Notes: a model not told the origin generated them from the letters alone. Positions 23,639 to 36,636 are shown, counted from the first letter of the stretch. The stretch: DNA of 64,000 bases from Paulownia fortunei (GCA_019321725.1 CM033118.1:8458071-8522070), one strand, 5' to 3'. Translations and numbers: made by a program.

Positions 23639-25980
23639 AGGGCAGCAATATTTCTTTGACAATGTTCTCTTACTTGTTCTTGATAGTCAAGATATATTGG
23701 TCTGCAGAATCACTTATGCTGTCAGTGCATTATATTGATGTAAATATAAGTGTCTTGTTATCTTCCTGAATGATGGGCTATTTGATGCTTCTTTCTTGAT
23801 GTTTTACAGCAATACCTGTTCTTGAAATGGTGGGCTATTGGATTGTGAGTCATTGAATGTAGGTGATGATATTAGAAATGCTAATCATGTATACTAGTGC
23901 TGTCTAGAGTTGGAATTTTTAAGAATGATACACGGTAACTGTAAGGTGCTTGGTGAATGCCCATATGTTATTGGTTAGAGAAAATTTAAATTTGTATATG
24001 GAGGTTTTTGTTGACTAGAAAATTTGGCACAAATAATCTTATTACCAGAGAGAACTATTTTATAATGAACATTTATTTTTATTAAACCAGTTTGAAATTG
24101 TGAGATAAAGTATTATGAATTTCAGTAGTTCGCTTCAAATGCAAGTCTAAAGATGAGAGGTAACTAATGAAAAGTTAAAGTTGTATAGTATGATAACTAG
24201 ATTTTAGATGGATGAAACATCTTCCATGCATTGAAGGCAGTGCGTGCGTAGCATAGTAGTAAAGGTGGAGACTTTTAGGCATTAATTGTTTGTTCCCATT
24301 TTAAACACTTACATTTTAACTTGTGTACTTTGAGTTAATTTGCCCATGAACATATAGTGCTAAGATGTGGAATTTGGTAACAATGAAAGCAGAAGCATAG
24401 ATTCAGTTAGAATGTTTTGAGGATAAGATAGGTTTCTGCTTCATTTTTATAGTATAGTGAAATTGATTGTACCTATCTTCTTATAAACATGGTTAAGATC
24501 TTTTCCTAGTTTTGAATAATTGTGCACCATTTTTGAGAATATTTACTTTCGTTTGCTTGTATGTGATTATCCTCCAAATTGTTGCTAAGAACTTCTGTTA
24601 ATTCCTAAAATCATTTGGCAATAGGAACAGTAACAAATGATTGCCTAATTAGTTAGTCAATGTGGAAATTTATTCACACCTTCACAACTGACCACCTTGA
24701 TGATTCTTAGCCTTATTTCTGTAACTTTGATGTAAATTCATATCCTTGTAAATGGTGCACAGTTGAAGATTCCAAATGCTTCAGGCACATGAATAAAAAA
24801 GAAACAACATTTGGACTTTGTCTAGATGCCTCCTATTGCAGCATTCACATCTGCTGCTAGTTAATACTAGACTGGAATTGCCTTCATGAGGGCTCATGAA
24901 ATTGATGAGGCACCAGTTCCACATGGCCACATATGGGGTTAGGAAGCTTGCCTTTTCACTGATACTATTAAACAGTAGCCCCGTATTATAAGCTCATGGG
25001 TTTCCAACACAACATTCATATGGTTGCTAACTATAATAACCATTTTGCTTAGGAATTACTTCAAAATTGTATTAAGAGCAGATGCATTTACCCGTGACTA
25101 GGAGAATGAGTTGTTTATAAGCTAATGATGCACTAAAACACCCAATAATAAGGAAATGATCCATTAGTACATGAACTTAGTATTAGAGATGCGTCGATGT
25201 GGGAGTAACAACTCAATTCATTTCTTAGATGCGAGATTACTTGTGGAAAAGGGGTTGGCTATGGCAAAGCACTGTCAACTAATGAAAAAAGGACTTACCA
25301 ATTTGCAAAGTTGAGTCGAAGTAAAATATAAGACCCTCAGAAGTTAGATAGGTCCTAAGTTGAATAACTTCGATCTTGAAGAACACTAAACTTTGCTCTC
25401 TATGCTAGGATCCCAGCCTATTCCTGTCAATTCCTTTTGCTTTTTCTAATCTTTTTCCTCTTCTACCACATAAATATATTCAACATATCATCCCTAACCT
25501 AAACTTAGATATCTATCCCTCGTATGAATTTTCCGCAGTTTACTACATCAATCAAAATAAATGCCGAACACCAACATCTTTCATGCATGTAGAAAGCAAT
25601 AATGGAATTTTCATTCAATCCCTTCCCCTTTTTAAATTCATTACCACCTCTTTCGAAGACATAGTTCTTGACGCTCTTCCAACTGCAATGGCTAGATTTC
25701 CACCTTTCTATCTACTTATCGTAAAATTTCCATCTTTCTATCTACTTATCGTAACATTTTCTCACTTCATAAAGTATAACTCCTTTCTAGGCAAGTGGTG
25801 TGCAGGAAAATTTTCATAATTAACGACACCATAATATTGACCAGATTTTGCTTTCACTCTATAGTTAAGTCAGAAATTCCTAACATTGGATGGATCTTAT
25901 CCATCAATGTTCATAATTACATCAATGGTAAAGGCCTTTGACACATTTTCTTAGGTGCCATTATTTGTCTATGGAAAAGC
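23639..25980. other. Original 5' part of the DUF599 intron
   Basis: T-rich sequence of the kind usual in plant introns. No element ends, domains or repeats can be supported here. A short 25-bp direct repeat (TTTCCACCTTTCTATCTACTTATC-like) occurs at about 25697 and 25727. Confidence 0.5.
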
Positions 25981-25985
25981 ATCTC

Positions 25986-26523
25986 TGATGGGCTTTGAGC
26001 CCAAATTGGGCCCATGAAGCTAAGATCCATAATAGGTCCAAGATCTTATGGTGGGCCTTGAGCCTAAATTAGGCTCATGAAGGCAAGATCCAAAATATGC
26101 TCAAGAAGCTAAGTTCAAGAGGTCCGTTTAGATTATGGACCGGAACAAATATTTGATCCAATAAAACAAACCCAATAAAATGATTTGAAGAGATCCATGT
26201 GATAAATTCAGCTCAATAGGTCAATAAGGTCCATTTGGTGCACACACCGCTCCACACAGGATTACACTCTCCTTACAACTATAAATACCCCTCATTTCAT
26301 AATTGACAGGTACGCAATCAATTAAGTTTTAAGTACTCTCTAGTTTCTGGTGTAATTCATCTACTCACCTTACTGACTTGAGCGTCGGAGGGTTTTCGCC
26401 GGGCTACCCCGGCGCCCCTATCGCTTGTTCGTGACGCAGGTAGTGACTCACTAGCTTTCCTGCTCTGCAGCCCTGCAGCTTCGCATCTAATTAGCCCTAC
26501 TAGTAAAAGGTGATTCCACATCA
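25986..26523 (+). repeat. 5' LTR of the Gypsy element
   Basis: A 538-bp repeat beginning TGATGGG and ending CCACATCA, almost identical to 35209-35745. It holds a TATAAATACCCC promoter-like site (about 26280) and the block TGACTTGAGCGTCGGAGG (about 26374), a hallmark of many plant Gypsy LTRs. Confidence 0.9.
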
Positions 26524-26524
26524 T

Positions 26525-26543
26525 TTTGGCGCCGTTTGTGGGA
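26525..26543 (+). other. Primer binding site of the Gypsy element
   Basis: TTTGGCGCCGTTTGTGGGA directly follows the 5' LTR. TGGCGCCG is the usual start of tRNA primer sites in plant Tat-like Gypsy elements. The exact tRNA was not checked. Confidence 0.7.
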
Positions 26544-26566
26544 AGCTACTACCTGATCATTGAGAA

Positions 26567-27717
26567 ATGCAAACCAGATCTAGAGCGGCGCGAGAGGCTA
26601 CCAACCAAGAAGATGAACCCCTAGCTAGGGACGCCCACAATGATGGTGGCACTTGACGACCACCACCCAAAAATTATGAGAACCAACCTCCACCACGTTA
26701 AGGTGACCCAGGGATACACGTTACTGAAGAGGCACTACGCAAAATAATCGAAGAAGCAAGTGTTAGGGCAACTGCTGAAGTTGTGGCCGGTTTACTGCAA
26801 ATTATCATAGAAAACATTCTCCAGTGACCCCCCAAGGAAGCCATACCTACTCTCCCGCCTTAGAGCGGGACGATTCACAGCCTAAAGTTCCACAACGCAG
26901 GGTCTTTAAAGCACGAGCAGAGATGAGCAGTTGTGTCTCCCAACTAGAAGAAAGAGTCAAGCGAATAGGTGACGCCAAGGCAAGACATACTGTGCGCCAG
27001 ACTCACCCACTAGGATCGCGCACCCACTACATGTAACTAACTCTCCTACTTGGATCGTGTACTTTCACAGAGGACGCCAACTAGCGAGCGTTTGTTCCCC
27101 TAAAGTTCAGCCCATTTTCTACGGCCGTCTTAGTGGAGTCCCTCCCCGCAGGGGTCAAAATATCTAACTTAGCAGAGTATGATGGAACTAGTGATCCTCA
27201 GGAGCATCTCGATAGGTTCTATGCGAAGGTGGACCTATATGACTTTAGAGATGCCACATACTGCAAAATCTTCAGAACTACATTGACCAAGCGAGCTCTG
27301 ACTTGGTTCAATCAACTACCTCGAGGAACAATTACCAGCTTGGAGCAACTAACACAGTGATTCCTCCATCGATTCTCCATTAATCGCAAGTATCCAAAGA
27401 TAGCTACGTACCTATTCTCGATCACCCAAAAGGAAAAAGAGTCCATCCAAGACTATGTCCGACGTTTCATGGAGGGTGTCCACGAGGTCCCCCATGTCAA
27501 CCATGAGTTGCTGGCAGGGATAATGCAACAAAACCTACGCCATGGACAGTTCAAGGAATCCATAGTTGGAAGGCCTCTAGTGATACTAGATGAATTGTTG
27601 AAACGGGCAGAGAAGTATATCCGTATTGAGGAGACGATAAGAATGACTGCACTCGGAAAGAGAAAGCACTTGGAGGATGAAACACCAGAGGGAAGGAATG
27701 AGCCTTCAACTACATAG
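26567..27717 (+). pseudogene. Gypsy gag pseudogene (Retrotrans_gag domain)
   Basis: This is the capsid gene of the element. An ATG at 26567, 43 bases after the LTR, opens MQTRSRAAREAT, followed by stops and frame changes. The capsid domain is readable from 27133: IXNLAEYDGTSDPQEHL, then RALTWFNQLPRGTITSLEQL, a TGA at about 27358, then RRFMEGV and LRHGQFKESI up to about 27717. This matches the order of the plant Retrotrans_gag domain (YDGxxDPxxHL, AxxWFxxLPxGSIxSxxxL). No CCHC zinc knuckle is seen after it. With several lesions it cannot produce capsid; mobility would depend on another element. Confidence 0.75.
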
Positions 27718-30700
27718 ACCTAACTTGCTTCCCTCAACACTTGACTATCAGAAGTTTTGGTTGTGGTCAAACAACAAGGCTTAATTCAACTACCTCGCCC
27801 ATTGACAGAACTATAAAAGAGCAAACTCTGACAAATATTGTTGCTTCCATAAGGATATAAGGCATACTAGTGAGGATTGATTCAATCTAAAGTAACAGAT
27901 TAAAAGGTTTATTTAGAATGGCCACCTGATTGAGTTTTTAGATAAGGCCCTCGATAACCACCACGATAAACATCAACATGATGCTCCTAAGTAATGCGCA
28001 CGACCTAGAGAGCAAGATGGAGAAAGTTGCTAGAGCTACTTTTCTTAAGATATTTCCAACAAATTTTGCCCTTTTGAAAACTTATGTTATTTTTCATTAG
28101 ACAATATGTTGTATTTCTTTTTTTTAACATGAATGAATAAAAGCGATGAGTTTTTCACTTTGCTTGATGTCTCCTACATTGCACATACTTGATCTAGCTA
28201 AAAATGCCACCGATCCAGGAAGCCGATGGAGTTCTTAAGAGGTCAATCATGAGCCTGGCCGGCTCGACCCCAGAACCCAAAAATCGACTCTCCTTGAGAT
28301 TATAGGTAAAAGCACAAATCTTTGGAATTCCCCGCCATTCTTTGAGGATAGCCAAAAGTCTAACCCTGGATAGACCTTAGGAATCCCTCGAGATAAAATC
28401 TTTGGAGCCTGATAAACTCCTAAGTACTCAAATATATATATATATATCAAGTATGAAAGCAAAAGTATAATGAGCAAGCCTCAAAGAAACAAAGATAAAC
28501 CCGACAACCACGACAGGAAACAAGCTGAGTATGCATCTCATAAAAATAAGTCAAAGTCTCGTAACAAATAACAAAAGACTATCACCTGCACCTACCAGTA
28601 AATCAGCAACAATATCTAGAGTGGACAGTAAAATGTCCTTCTGGAGGACTCGAAATCCTACCACCCACCCCCAAAAGAAAAAATTTATAGCGTGACAGTA
28701 AATTGAGTCATACAAGTAGGAGCTAAAGATCATCGACAGACTTAAGAGTATCACCCCCCTCAAAATCTGAAGACAAACTATCTAAAAGAAGCTCTCATAC
28801 CGCTTCACCTAATTCTGGACCAAGTTCATAAGAAGGGGCCTCATTCACTTCGCTCCGCTTGACTCACTAGAATCCGTAGAGCTACCCCCCTCACTGGATA
28901 TTCATCCAAGATTCACCCTCGCAAACTGGAAGATTAAGAACACCTCTAATTGTCTCACGAAGAGCTCCATCTAAATATTAAAGTTCGACAAGACCCCCTT
29001 CACTAGGAAAATTGATGATGACGAGGCTCAAATAAAGATTCTCGACAAAGGGTAGCAAAACGTGACACGTGAATGCGAGCTACTTGCTCGATGGATGATC
29101 GAGTTGCAGCTTACGTGCAGCACGTCGGCGAGCTGCGACTCGCAACTCCAAGGCCGACCATGTTGGCGGAACTTGCCGGCAACGACGGTGATGTATCACC
29201 TTGGATTATAGATATTTCTACCTCTACATCACTCTTATTATCTACTCCTACCATTGACGTCTTTAAGGTGTTCGATATATTGATTCAAAGAAAAAGAAAG
29301 AAAAAACACAGGAAAGAAGATGGAATGATATACTTGAACGAAAAATAGATGGTGAAAAGATCAAAGTAAAGAAGAAGATCCATAAATGCAAGCTCAAGTA
29401 CTTTGAGGGCTCATGGTGTTGAAGATGATTCTTTTGGAAATGACTTGACCTAAATAGAGAAATTTTGTGGAAGCGGATTAGTGAATTGCGACTATCTCTC
29501 TACAACAATGATTGATAAGTTATGACTCCCAAGTTGCTCACCTCCAAGAAGAGCTCGTATGCCATCGTGCTACCAGGAGAACCTCGTGCACCATTACACC
29601 CCCAAGAAGAGCTTGCGCTATTGCACCCACAGGAGCTCACGCTTGTACCTTCAAAATGTTATACCAGTAGAGAGGAGCTACCAGCTCACAAATATGAGAA
29701 GTCATACCGACTTTCTCCATCATGAGAAGTATAAAGCAACAATCATTACATAAAGTGGAAAAAAAAACTAAGTAAATGGACTAAGCATAAGGAGATAACA
29801 ACTCACTTGACCTAAGCCCCCTAAGGGACTACGACCACGAGAACTGCAAAATGTTGTGACTATGAGGACTGAGACTACAAGAAGACGAGCAAACCTCGCT
29901 CACACATGAAGGGGGGTCACTCTAAGTCAAGCCCAACGAGCTTAATTTGGCTAGCTCGCATCGAGCCCAACGAGCTTGACCTAGTCAGCTCGCATCGAGC
30001 CTAGGTTCAGCTCGCATCGAGTATGGCTTAGAAAAAATAAAAAAAATAAAAAAAATCGAGCCTACCCAGCTCGCATCCCAGCATGGCTTGAAAAAAAAAA
30101 TTCGATCCCACCCAGCTCGCATCGAGCATGGCTTGAAAAAAAAATTTGATCCCACCCAGCTCGCATCGAGCCCATGTGAGTTGACTTGGTCAGCTCGCAT
30201 CGAGCCCAGGTTCAGCTCGCGTCGAGCATGGCTCGAAAAAAAATAAAAAAAAATAAAAAAAATTAGAAGAAGTACTAACACTAGCCGCTTGAAGATGTTC
30301 CGCCAAGAGGCACGAATTTATTTACTTAGAAGTCTTTTCAACACAGTTCGCCTTACCAAAGGACCTAGTGAAATGCGTGTAGGGAGTAGCCCACACACCC
30401 CCGCACCCTCACCAAGAGCTCACATTGTTGTGCCCCATGAGGACCTCGTGCACCTGCGGATACCCAAGAAGTAGTTATCATCTGATAGCAGTTCAACATG
30501 TTGCCCTCTAGCATCACCAACTACATCACAGACCAACGGCCTTTGCTCGTTGCCCTTTCAAAGAGGGAGAAGACCCTCCCTCACATGTGCCGACATACGT
30601 CAGTGTCATATAAGTTAGTGCCACATCAATCATCACCACTCTTATCACCCCGAAGAGGTGGCATGCTCTTTCCAACAAAAAGGTACAAAGAACCAGTCTA

Positions 30701-30787
30701 TGAGAACTTGCGCAAATGAAAAGGCATTGGATGCAAAAATGAAGTGAAAGCATTAAAAATGCTAAGTAGATCAACCATGCATCCAAC
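27718..30787 (+). other. Gypsy internal region without pol; includes short repeats
   Basis: No protease, RT or integrase motif is readable on either strand. At about 29940-30240 the 15-mer CAGCTCGCATCGAGC and close variants recur about eight times, often followed by CCCA or ATGGCTTG and A-rich runs. Short positive-strand frames elsewhere are not recognised. Confidence 0.55.
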
Positions 30788-30803
30788 AAAGAAAAGGGGC
30801 CAA

Positions 30804-30914
30804 GTGGTTTATGTGGAGCACAGCAAGCATGACTTGGATACTTTGAAGCCCCAATCCAGCAAAGAAGTATTACGGGTCAGAACTAGGGAAGCAGATATTG
30901 AAGTCCCCAACTAA
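30804..30914 (+). pseudogene. LINE ORF1 C-terminal remnant
   Basis: An open frame of 36 codons runs from the insertion edge (VVYVEHSKHDLDTLKP) to TAA at 30912-30914, about 100 bases before ORF2. Its position matches the end of the RNA-binding ORF1 in plant L1 elements. No domain is left. Confidence 0.5.
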
Positions 30915-31018
30915 ACTGCCAATACAGATCATAAGCTGAAGAGCAGTACAGAAATTTGGCCTTTACCTTTACCAAACACAAAAGATAGAAGAAGGGTTAT
31001 GCCCCTTCTTATATCATC

Positions 31019-34000
31019 ATGAAGATCGCATGCTGGAACATTAGGGGTCTCAATATGCCCCTAAAATAGAATGGTGTTGCACACCTTCTGAAACAACACA
31101 ATATTGATGTTATGGGTATTCTGGAAACAAAGTTGAACCAGAATAAATTATAGCGGGTCATGCGTACCAAGTTTGGAAAATGGATGCAAATCAACAACTT
31201 CCAATTGCATCGAGCGGGCAGAATTCTCGTCTTATAGAACCCAGCTAAGGCGAGGCTTGAGGAGTTGGATACTACCCCTCAAGCTATTCATTGCTCTATA
31301 ACTTGTAAGGGTTACGTCTATTACATTTAATGTCAGTTTCATTTATGCTTTTCATACAATTGTCAGTAGGCAGACTCTTTGGGACAACATTCAAGAGTTT
31401 AGCTCCAATTGTACCAAGCCGTAGGTAGTTATTGGAGACTTTAATTCTGTGCTAAGTCCGGATGAGAAAAGCAATTGGGCAAAAGTCACACCGTATAAAG
31501 TTAAGGACTTCTTGGAATGCAGCCTTGTAGCTGGACTCTCGGATATGAGATCCATTGGCTGTCTCTTTACTTGGTCGAATAACACAGTTTGGAGTAAAAT
31601 TGATAGAGCCATGGTGAATAATCTTTGGTTGCAAGTGGGTTTCTTTGGCCTTGCCAATTTCCTAAATGCAGGCTGTCTTTCGGATCACTCACCATGCATT
31701 GTGTCACTCCTGCAAGAACAGAAGAGAAGCAGCAAACCATTTCATTTTTACAATATGTGGGCAATGCATGATAATTTTTCCGAATTGGTTGCAACAAATT
31801 GGAGCACCCCAGTTGAAGGCTTTAAACAATATGTGCTTGCCAAGAGGCTGCAGTGCCTTAAGGGACAACTTAAGCTGTTGAATGAAAAACACTATTCCCA
31901 CATTTTATCTAGGGCAGCTAAAGCAAATTCAGACCTGAAATACACACAATTGGAACTTCATGATCATCCAAGAGATGTGTACGTTCAAAACAAAGTTGCC
32001 CAATTACGGAAAGAAGCAATTAGTTTGAGTGATGCGGAAAGATGCTTCTACTACCTACAGGCCAAATGCACTCATCTCAAACAGAGCGACAGGTGCACCA
32101 AGTTCTTCCATGAATTGGTAAAAAGAAACACCCGATGGAATCATATTACAGCGATTTGCAAGGCAGATAGTACGTTCACTTTGTCCCAGGAGCAAGTTGC
32201 TAATGAGTTTGTCAAATACTATGAACAACTGCTAGGGAACTCACAAGCATGTGAATCGTTGAATCGGGACATTTTGGGCACCGGGCTTTTGGTATCACCA
32301 GACCAAGCTGATGCTCTTACAAAGGACATTTCCGTGCAGGAGATAAGAAAGACGCTTTTTGACATTAGAGATGATAAATCCCCAAGGCCGGATGGATACA
32401 GATCCTGCTTCTTCAAGAAAGCTTGGCAAACTGTGGGGACGACTTCTGTGGGGAGATTGAGGAGTCTCGTCCGGATCCTTGCTTAAACAGAGCAACCATA
32501 CGGTGATTGCACTGGTACCGAAAGCACAACATGCCCCAATAGTTGGGGATTTTAGGCCAATTACATGCTGCAATGTGACCTACAAGGTTATCACTAAAAT
32601 CATTGCATCCAGACTAGGTCCAGTTCTTGATACAATAGTAGATCAAGCTCAGGCTGCGTTTGTGGAGGGGCGATCAATGAGCGAAAACATACACCTTGCA
32701 CAAGAGCTTTTGAGGCAATACAACAGGAAAAGAGTTTCCCCAAGATGCTTGCTCAAAATTGATTTAAGGAAGGCCTATGATTCAATCGACTGGAATTTTC
32801 TTGAAAATGTGCTGACAGGATTTGGATTCCCTCATAAATTCATAGGATGGGTTATGGCATATGTCACAACTCCAACCTATTCTATTGTATTGAATGGTAG
32901 CTTATTCGGACTTATCACGGGAAGAAAGGGACTTAAGCAAGGTGATCTATTATCACTTTTCCTCTTTGTGCTATGCCTTGAATATCTTTCGAGGTCCTTG
33001 AAGGTGGCCACAGATAACACAAATTTTAATTACCACCCGAAGTGCAGCCAACTTAAGATCACACATCTAGCCTTTGCGGATGATCTTATGCTTATGGTAA
33101 GGAGAGATGCCATCTCTATGGGCATACTTATGGACTGCCTTACCAAATTTGGGGATGTTTCGGGTCTTACAGCTAATGTTAGCAAGTCCAGCTTATACAC
33201 AACGGGGATTATGGGGACAGAGCTTGAGGAAATTAAAGCGCTTACGAATATCTCGACGGGAATAATGCCATTTAGATATTTGGGAATTTCGTTGGTAGCC
33301 GAGAAACTCAAAGTAAACTTTTATGCTCCATTCATTGATAAAATTGCAGCATACATCAATGCATGGACGAGTGCATCCCTCTCATATGCGGGGCGAGCGG
33401 AACTGATTAAATTGTGTTGCAAGGAGTGGAATGTTTTTGGCTTTCTATTTTCCCCATTCCAGCTGCTGTGATTTCAAGAATCAACAGACTTTGCAGGGCC
33501 TTCCTTTGGGGTTCCAAGAAACCGTTGGTGGCTTGGAATGAAATATGTCTTCCCAAAAGCGAGGGAGGACTTGGATTCAGGGACATCAAGTGCTGGAATA
33601 TGGCACTTCTCACCAAGGCACTATGGAACATCCATGCTAAGAAGGATATGCTATGGGTCTGATGGATAAACCAGGTTTACTTGAAAGGGCAATCCCTTTG
33701 GGACTGGTCACCTAACAAGGGTGATTCACCTATCCTCAAGCGACTGTTTGGAATCAAACATTTGATTTGCCAAATGGAAGGCACTCCGTAGCTTGCTATT
33801 GAAAGACTTTCAAGTTGGGTAAGAGGGACAGATTTAAGCACGGCTTGTGCTTATGATTTCTTCCGACCGACGGGGACCAACATGATCTGGGTAAAGGATG
33901 TTTGGAGCTCATGCATTGCTCCTAAGCATTCCTTTGTGCTATGGCTCAGTGTTAAATCGAAGTTGCTCACGAAGGACAACATTAAGCATATTGACATTAA

Positions 34001-34349
34001 CAAAAACTGTGTGCTCTGTGGGACGGTAGCTGAATCCATCAAACACCTTTTCTTTGATTGCAACTTCAGCTCCAATGTTTGGAACCAAGTTAGAAATTGG
34101 CTCAACATTAAAAGGTTGATGTCCACACTTTGCAGTGCTTTGAAATATCTTAAGAAGGAGGCACGAGGGACAACTTGGCACAATAAGGTCAAGAAAGTGG
34201 GACTTGCTACCACCGTCTACCAAATCTGGACAGCGAGGAACTGACAACTTTTCGAGGGGCTAAAACCCCATCCGGCCAGCATTATCCGACAAATTAAAAC
34301 ACAAGTTTATAAGCTTATGTTTTCTTTGTACCCGAATATTTTGATTTAA
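31019..34349 (+). pseudogene. LINE ORF2 pseudogene: endonuclease, reverse transcriptase, zf-RVT
   Basis: This would encode the L1 endonuclease/reverse transcriptase. The ATG at 31019 gives MKIACWNIRGLN, the classic plant LINE endonuclease start, then in-frame stops (LK-stop-NG and others). VIGDFNSVLSPDEKS (about 31430), SKIDRAMVNNLW and CLSDHSPC (about 31680) complete the endonuclease. The RT follows: SPRPDGYRSCFFKKAW (about 32380), DFRPITCCNVTYK (about 32545), CLLKIDLRKAYDSIDW (about 32750), GLKQGDLLS and AFADDLMLM (about 33073; FADD catalytic box intact). The C-terminal zf-RVT region has NCVLCGTVAESIKHLFFDC (about 34005), and the frame ends at TAA 34347-34349. At least three frameshifts (before 31430, near 32480, near 33414) and stops near 33660, 33790 and 34244 kill it. 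Confidence 0.85.
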
Positions 34350-34484
34350 TTTGAATCTTTAGCCCGCAATCTGTAAGCTTGACCTTGTTTTGTTTGTAAC
34401 CTGGGTATGCCCAGTGTTTTTGTACATAAGTTTTGATCAATAGATTTACCATTTATCGATAAAAAAGAAAAGAAAAGGGGCCAA

Positions 34485-35208
34485 ATAATGTGAGTCCACT
34501 AACGCAAAACGTGTGTCAATACACATCTATGATGCAACTACAAGTTAAAGTAAACACATCCGTCAACCTAGCTACACCTCGAGATGGAGAAGCGATGACC
34601 TCGCTCTCAGACTCACTAGACTCTAGTGCGACGATAATAATGGCAATGATCTTGAAGACTTAATCTCTTTCACTCGACTTACTCCCACTATGAGGAAAAT
34701 AATAAATGGCATATATGACCATGAGCAAAAATCACATTGAGTAATTGGACTCGACATGACCCTCCAACCAATTCCCTAAACTAGATGAAGCGATTCAACA
34801 CAAAAGTGATGTAGAGATGACAATTGACAATTACAACACGCTCACACTATGCTTGACCTATGCATATGTCATGCCCGACCTACGCTCGACAAGCTCGCAT
34901 GATTTCCATGCTCGATAGGCTCACAAGACCTGGACACTCGACCAACGTACGTGCAACACACTCGACCTATGCATCACACTTGACCTGCCCTAAGCTGCTT
35001 ACCCCAAGAGGTGATCTACCCCAAGTTATTCACCTCGACAAGGAATGCAACCCGAAACTACTCACCTCAAGAGATGATCTGCCCTAAGTTGCCCACCCTC
35101 AAGAGGTGATCTGCCCCAAGTTATTCATCTCAACAGGTGACCACTAAAATATTCTCTACTCTCGACCAACCCTCCATACATGAGGCTTAACCAAGAGTGG
35201 GGGGCTTA
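34485..35208 (+). other. 3' internal region and polypurine tract of the Gypsy element
   Basis: No coding domain. At about 34990-35145 phrases of the type CTCACCTCAAGAGATGATCTGCCC are repeated three to four times. The tract AGAGTGGGGGGCT (35195-35207) just before the 3' LTR is the polypurine tract used to prime plus-strand DNA. Confidence 0.6.
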
Positions 35209-35745
35209 TGATGGGCCTTGAGCCCAAATTGGGCCCATGAAGCTAAGATCCATAATAGGTCCAAGATCTTATGGTGGGCCTTGAGCCTAAATTAGGCCCA
35301 TGAAGGCAAGATCCAAAATAGGCCAAGAAGCTAAATTCAAGAGGTCCGTTTAGATTATGGGCCGGAACAAATATTTGATCCAATAAAACAAACCCAATAA
35401 AATGATTTGAAGAGATCCATGTGATAAATTCAGCCCAATGGGCCAAGAAGGTCCATTTGGTGCACGCACCGCTCCACACAGGATTACACTCTCCTTACAA
35501 CTATAAATACCCCTCATTTCATAATTGAAAGGTACGCAATCAATTAAGTCTTAAGTATTCTCTAGTTTCTGGTTTAATTCATCTACTCACCTTACTGACT
35601 TAAGCGTCGGAGGGTTTTCGCCGGGCTACCCCGGCGTCCCTAACGCTTGTTCATGACGCAGGTAGTGACTCACTAGCTTCCCTGCTTCGCAGTCCTGCAG
35701 TTTCGCATCTAATCAGCCCTACTAGTAAAAGGTGATTCCACATCA
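35209..35745 (+). repeat. 3' LTR of the Gypsy element
   Basis: A 537-bp copy of the 5' LTR, from TGATGGG to CCACATCA, followed by the target duplication ATCTC. Confidence 0.9.
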
Positions 35746-35778
35746 ATCTCCCTTTGGAGTATCATTATGATGCTAGTA

Positions 35779-36634
35779 CAATAAAACCTCTATATATTAA
35801 TACTCGATAAATTAATAACATCTATTATATAGTCTCAACTTGGTCTAATAGGCTAAATTAATAATTTTTATAAATTAATAAAATAATATTTTTCTGAAAA
35901 ATCCCTTATATAACTCTGTGGTCCCACTCATATCATACATTAATAATTTGCTAAAATTACAAATATTATTGACATATAAATATATTTAAGAAATATTTTA
36001 GATACATTCTAGAAATTTCTTTATAAAAATCTTTTCTTGAAATATCTCATCTACCTTCTAAGAAACTTCCTTCATAAATACCTATATTTTATATATTTTA
36101 TAAATATCTAGAAATGTGCAATAATTTCTAATAATAACTATAAAATATAAGAAGACTTTGTATTTGTTTACATAAAGATTATTTTTAATCAAATTTGTTA
36201 AATACATTTAATTAAATTAATGCAATAACAATGAATTTATTTTTTGGTTAATTTAATGTATATTTAGTGTATTAAATTCATATTCAATTGATTAGATTGG
36301 TAAAATATAATGTATTTTTTGTTGATTAAATGTATGTTCATTGAATTATAAATACATTTAGATTAATGCATATTCAATTGATTAGATTGGTAAAATACAA
36401 TGAATTTTAGTTGATTAAATGTATATTTATTGAATTGTAAAATACTTGGATTAATGCATATTTAATTGATTAGATTGATAAAATACAATGAATTTTTAGT
36501 TAATTAAATGTATATTTATTGAATTGTAAATACACTTTATAAATCAATAAATTATTAATTTGTCGATTGAAATACCACTTTAAATTAATAGATTTTTATG
36601 GTTGCAAGGCTATTAATTTAAAAAGGTTTTACTG
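35779..36634. mobile_element. Emigrant-like (pogo-related) MITE
   Basis: The left end CAATAAAACCTCTATATATT and the right end, reverse-complemented CAGTAAAACCTTTTTAAATT, match the Emigrant TIR (CAGTAAAACCTCTATAAATT). TA flanks both sides (35777-35778 and 36635-36636), the expected target for pogo/Tc1-mariner insertion. The interior holds three to four tandem units of about 85-90 bp (36200-36530) built on CAATTGATTAGATTGGTAAA. No transposase; 856 bp. Confidence 0.75.
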
Positions 36635-36636
36635 TA

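Larger units (their letters stand above)
30804..34468 (+). mobile_element. 5'-truncated LINE (L1-like) nested in the Gypsy element
   Basis: A 3665-bp insertion flanked by a perfect 16-bp duplication, AAAGAAAAGGGGCCAA (30788-30803 and 34469-34484), the length range typical of L1 target-primed insertion. It begins inside the last codons of ORF1 and ends with a short A-rich tail (ATAAAAAAG). The element is therefore 5' truncated and in the same orientation as its host. Confidence 0.9.
25986..35745 (+). mobile_element. Gypsy LTR retrotransposon with gag but no pol, carrying a LINE
   Basis: The element is 9760 bp long with both LTRs, a primer-binding-like site, a polypurine tract and a perfect 5-bp target duplication (ATCTC at 25981-25985 and 35746-35750). 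The internal region has a gag pseudogene near the 5' end, but no protease, RT, RNase H or integrase of its own was found in 27718-30787 or 34485-35208. The only RT belongs to the nested LINE. This fits a non-autonomous, TR-GAG-like member of a Gypsy lineage with Tat-like LTR and PBS features. The two LTRs differ at roughly 20 positions by eye, so insertion is fairly recent relative to other elements here. Confidence 0.85.

Noticed and set aside
25986..35745. Autonomous Gypsy element
   Set aside because: The RT motifs inside belong to an L1-type ORF2 flanked by a 16-bp duplication, not to a Gypsy pol.
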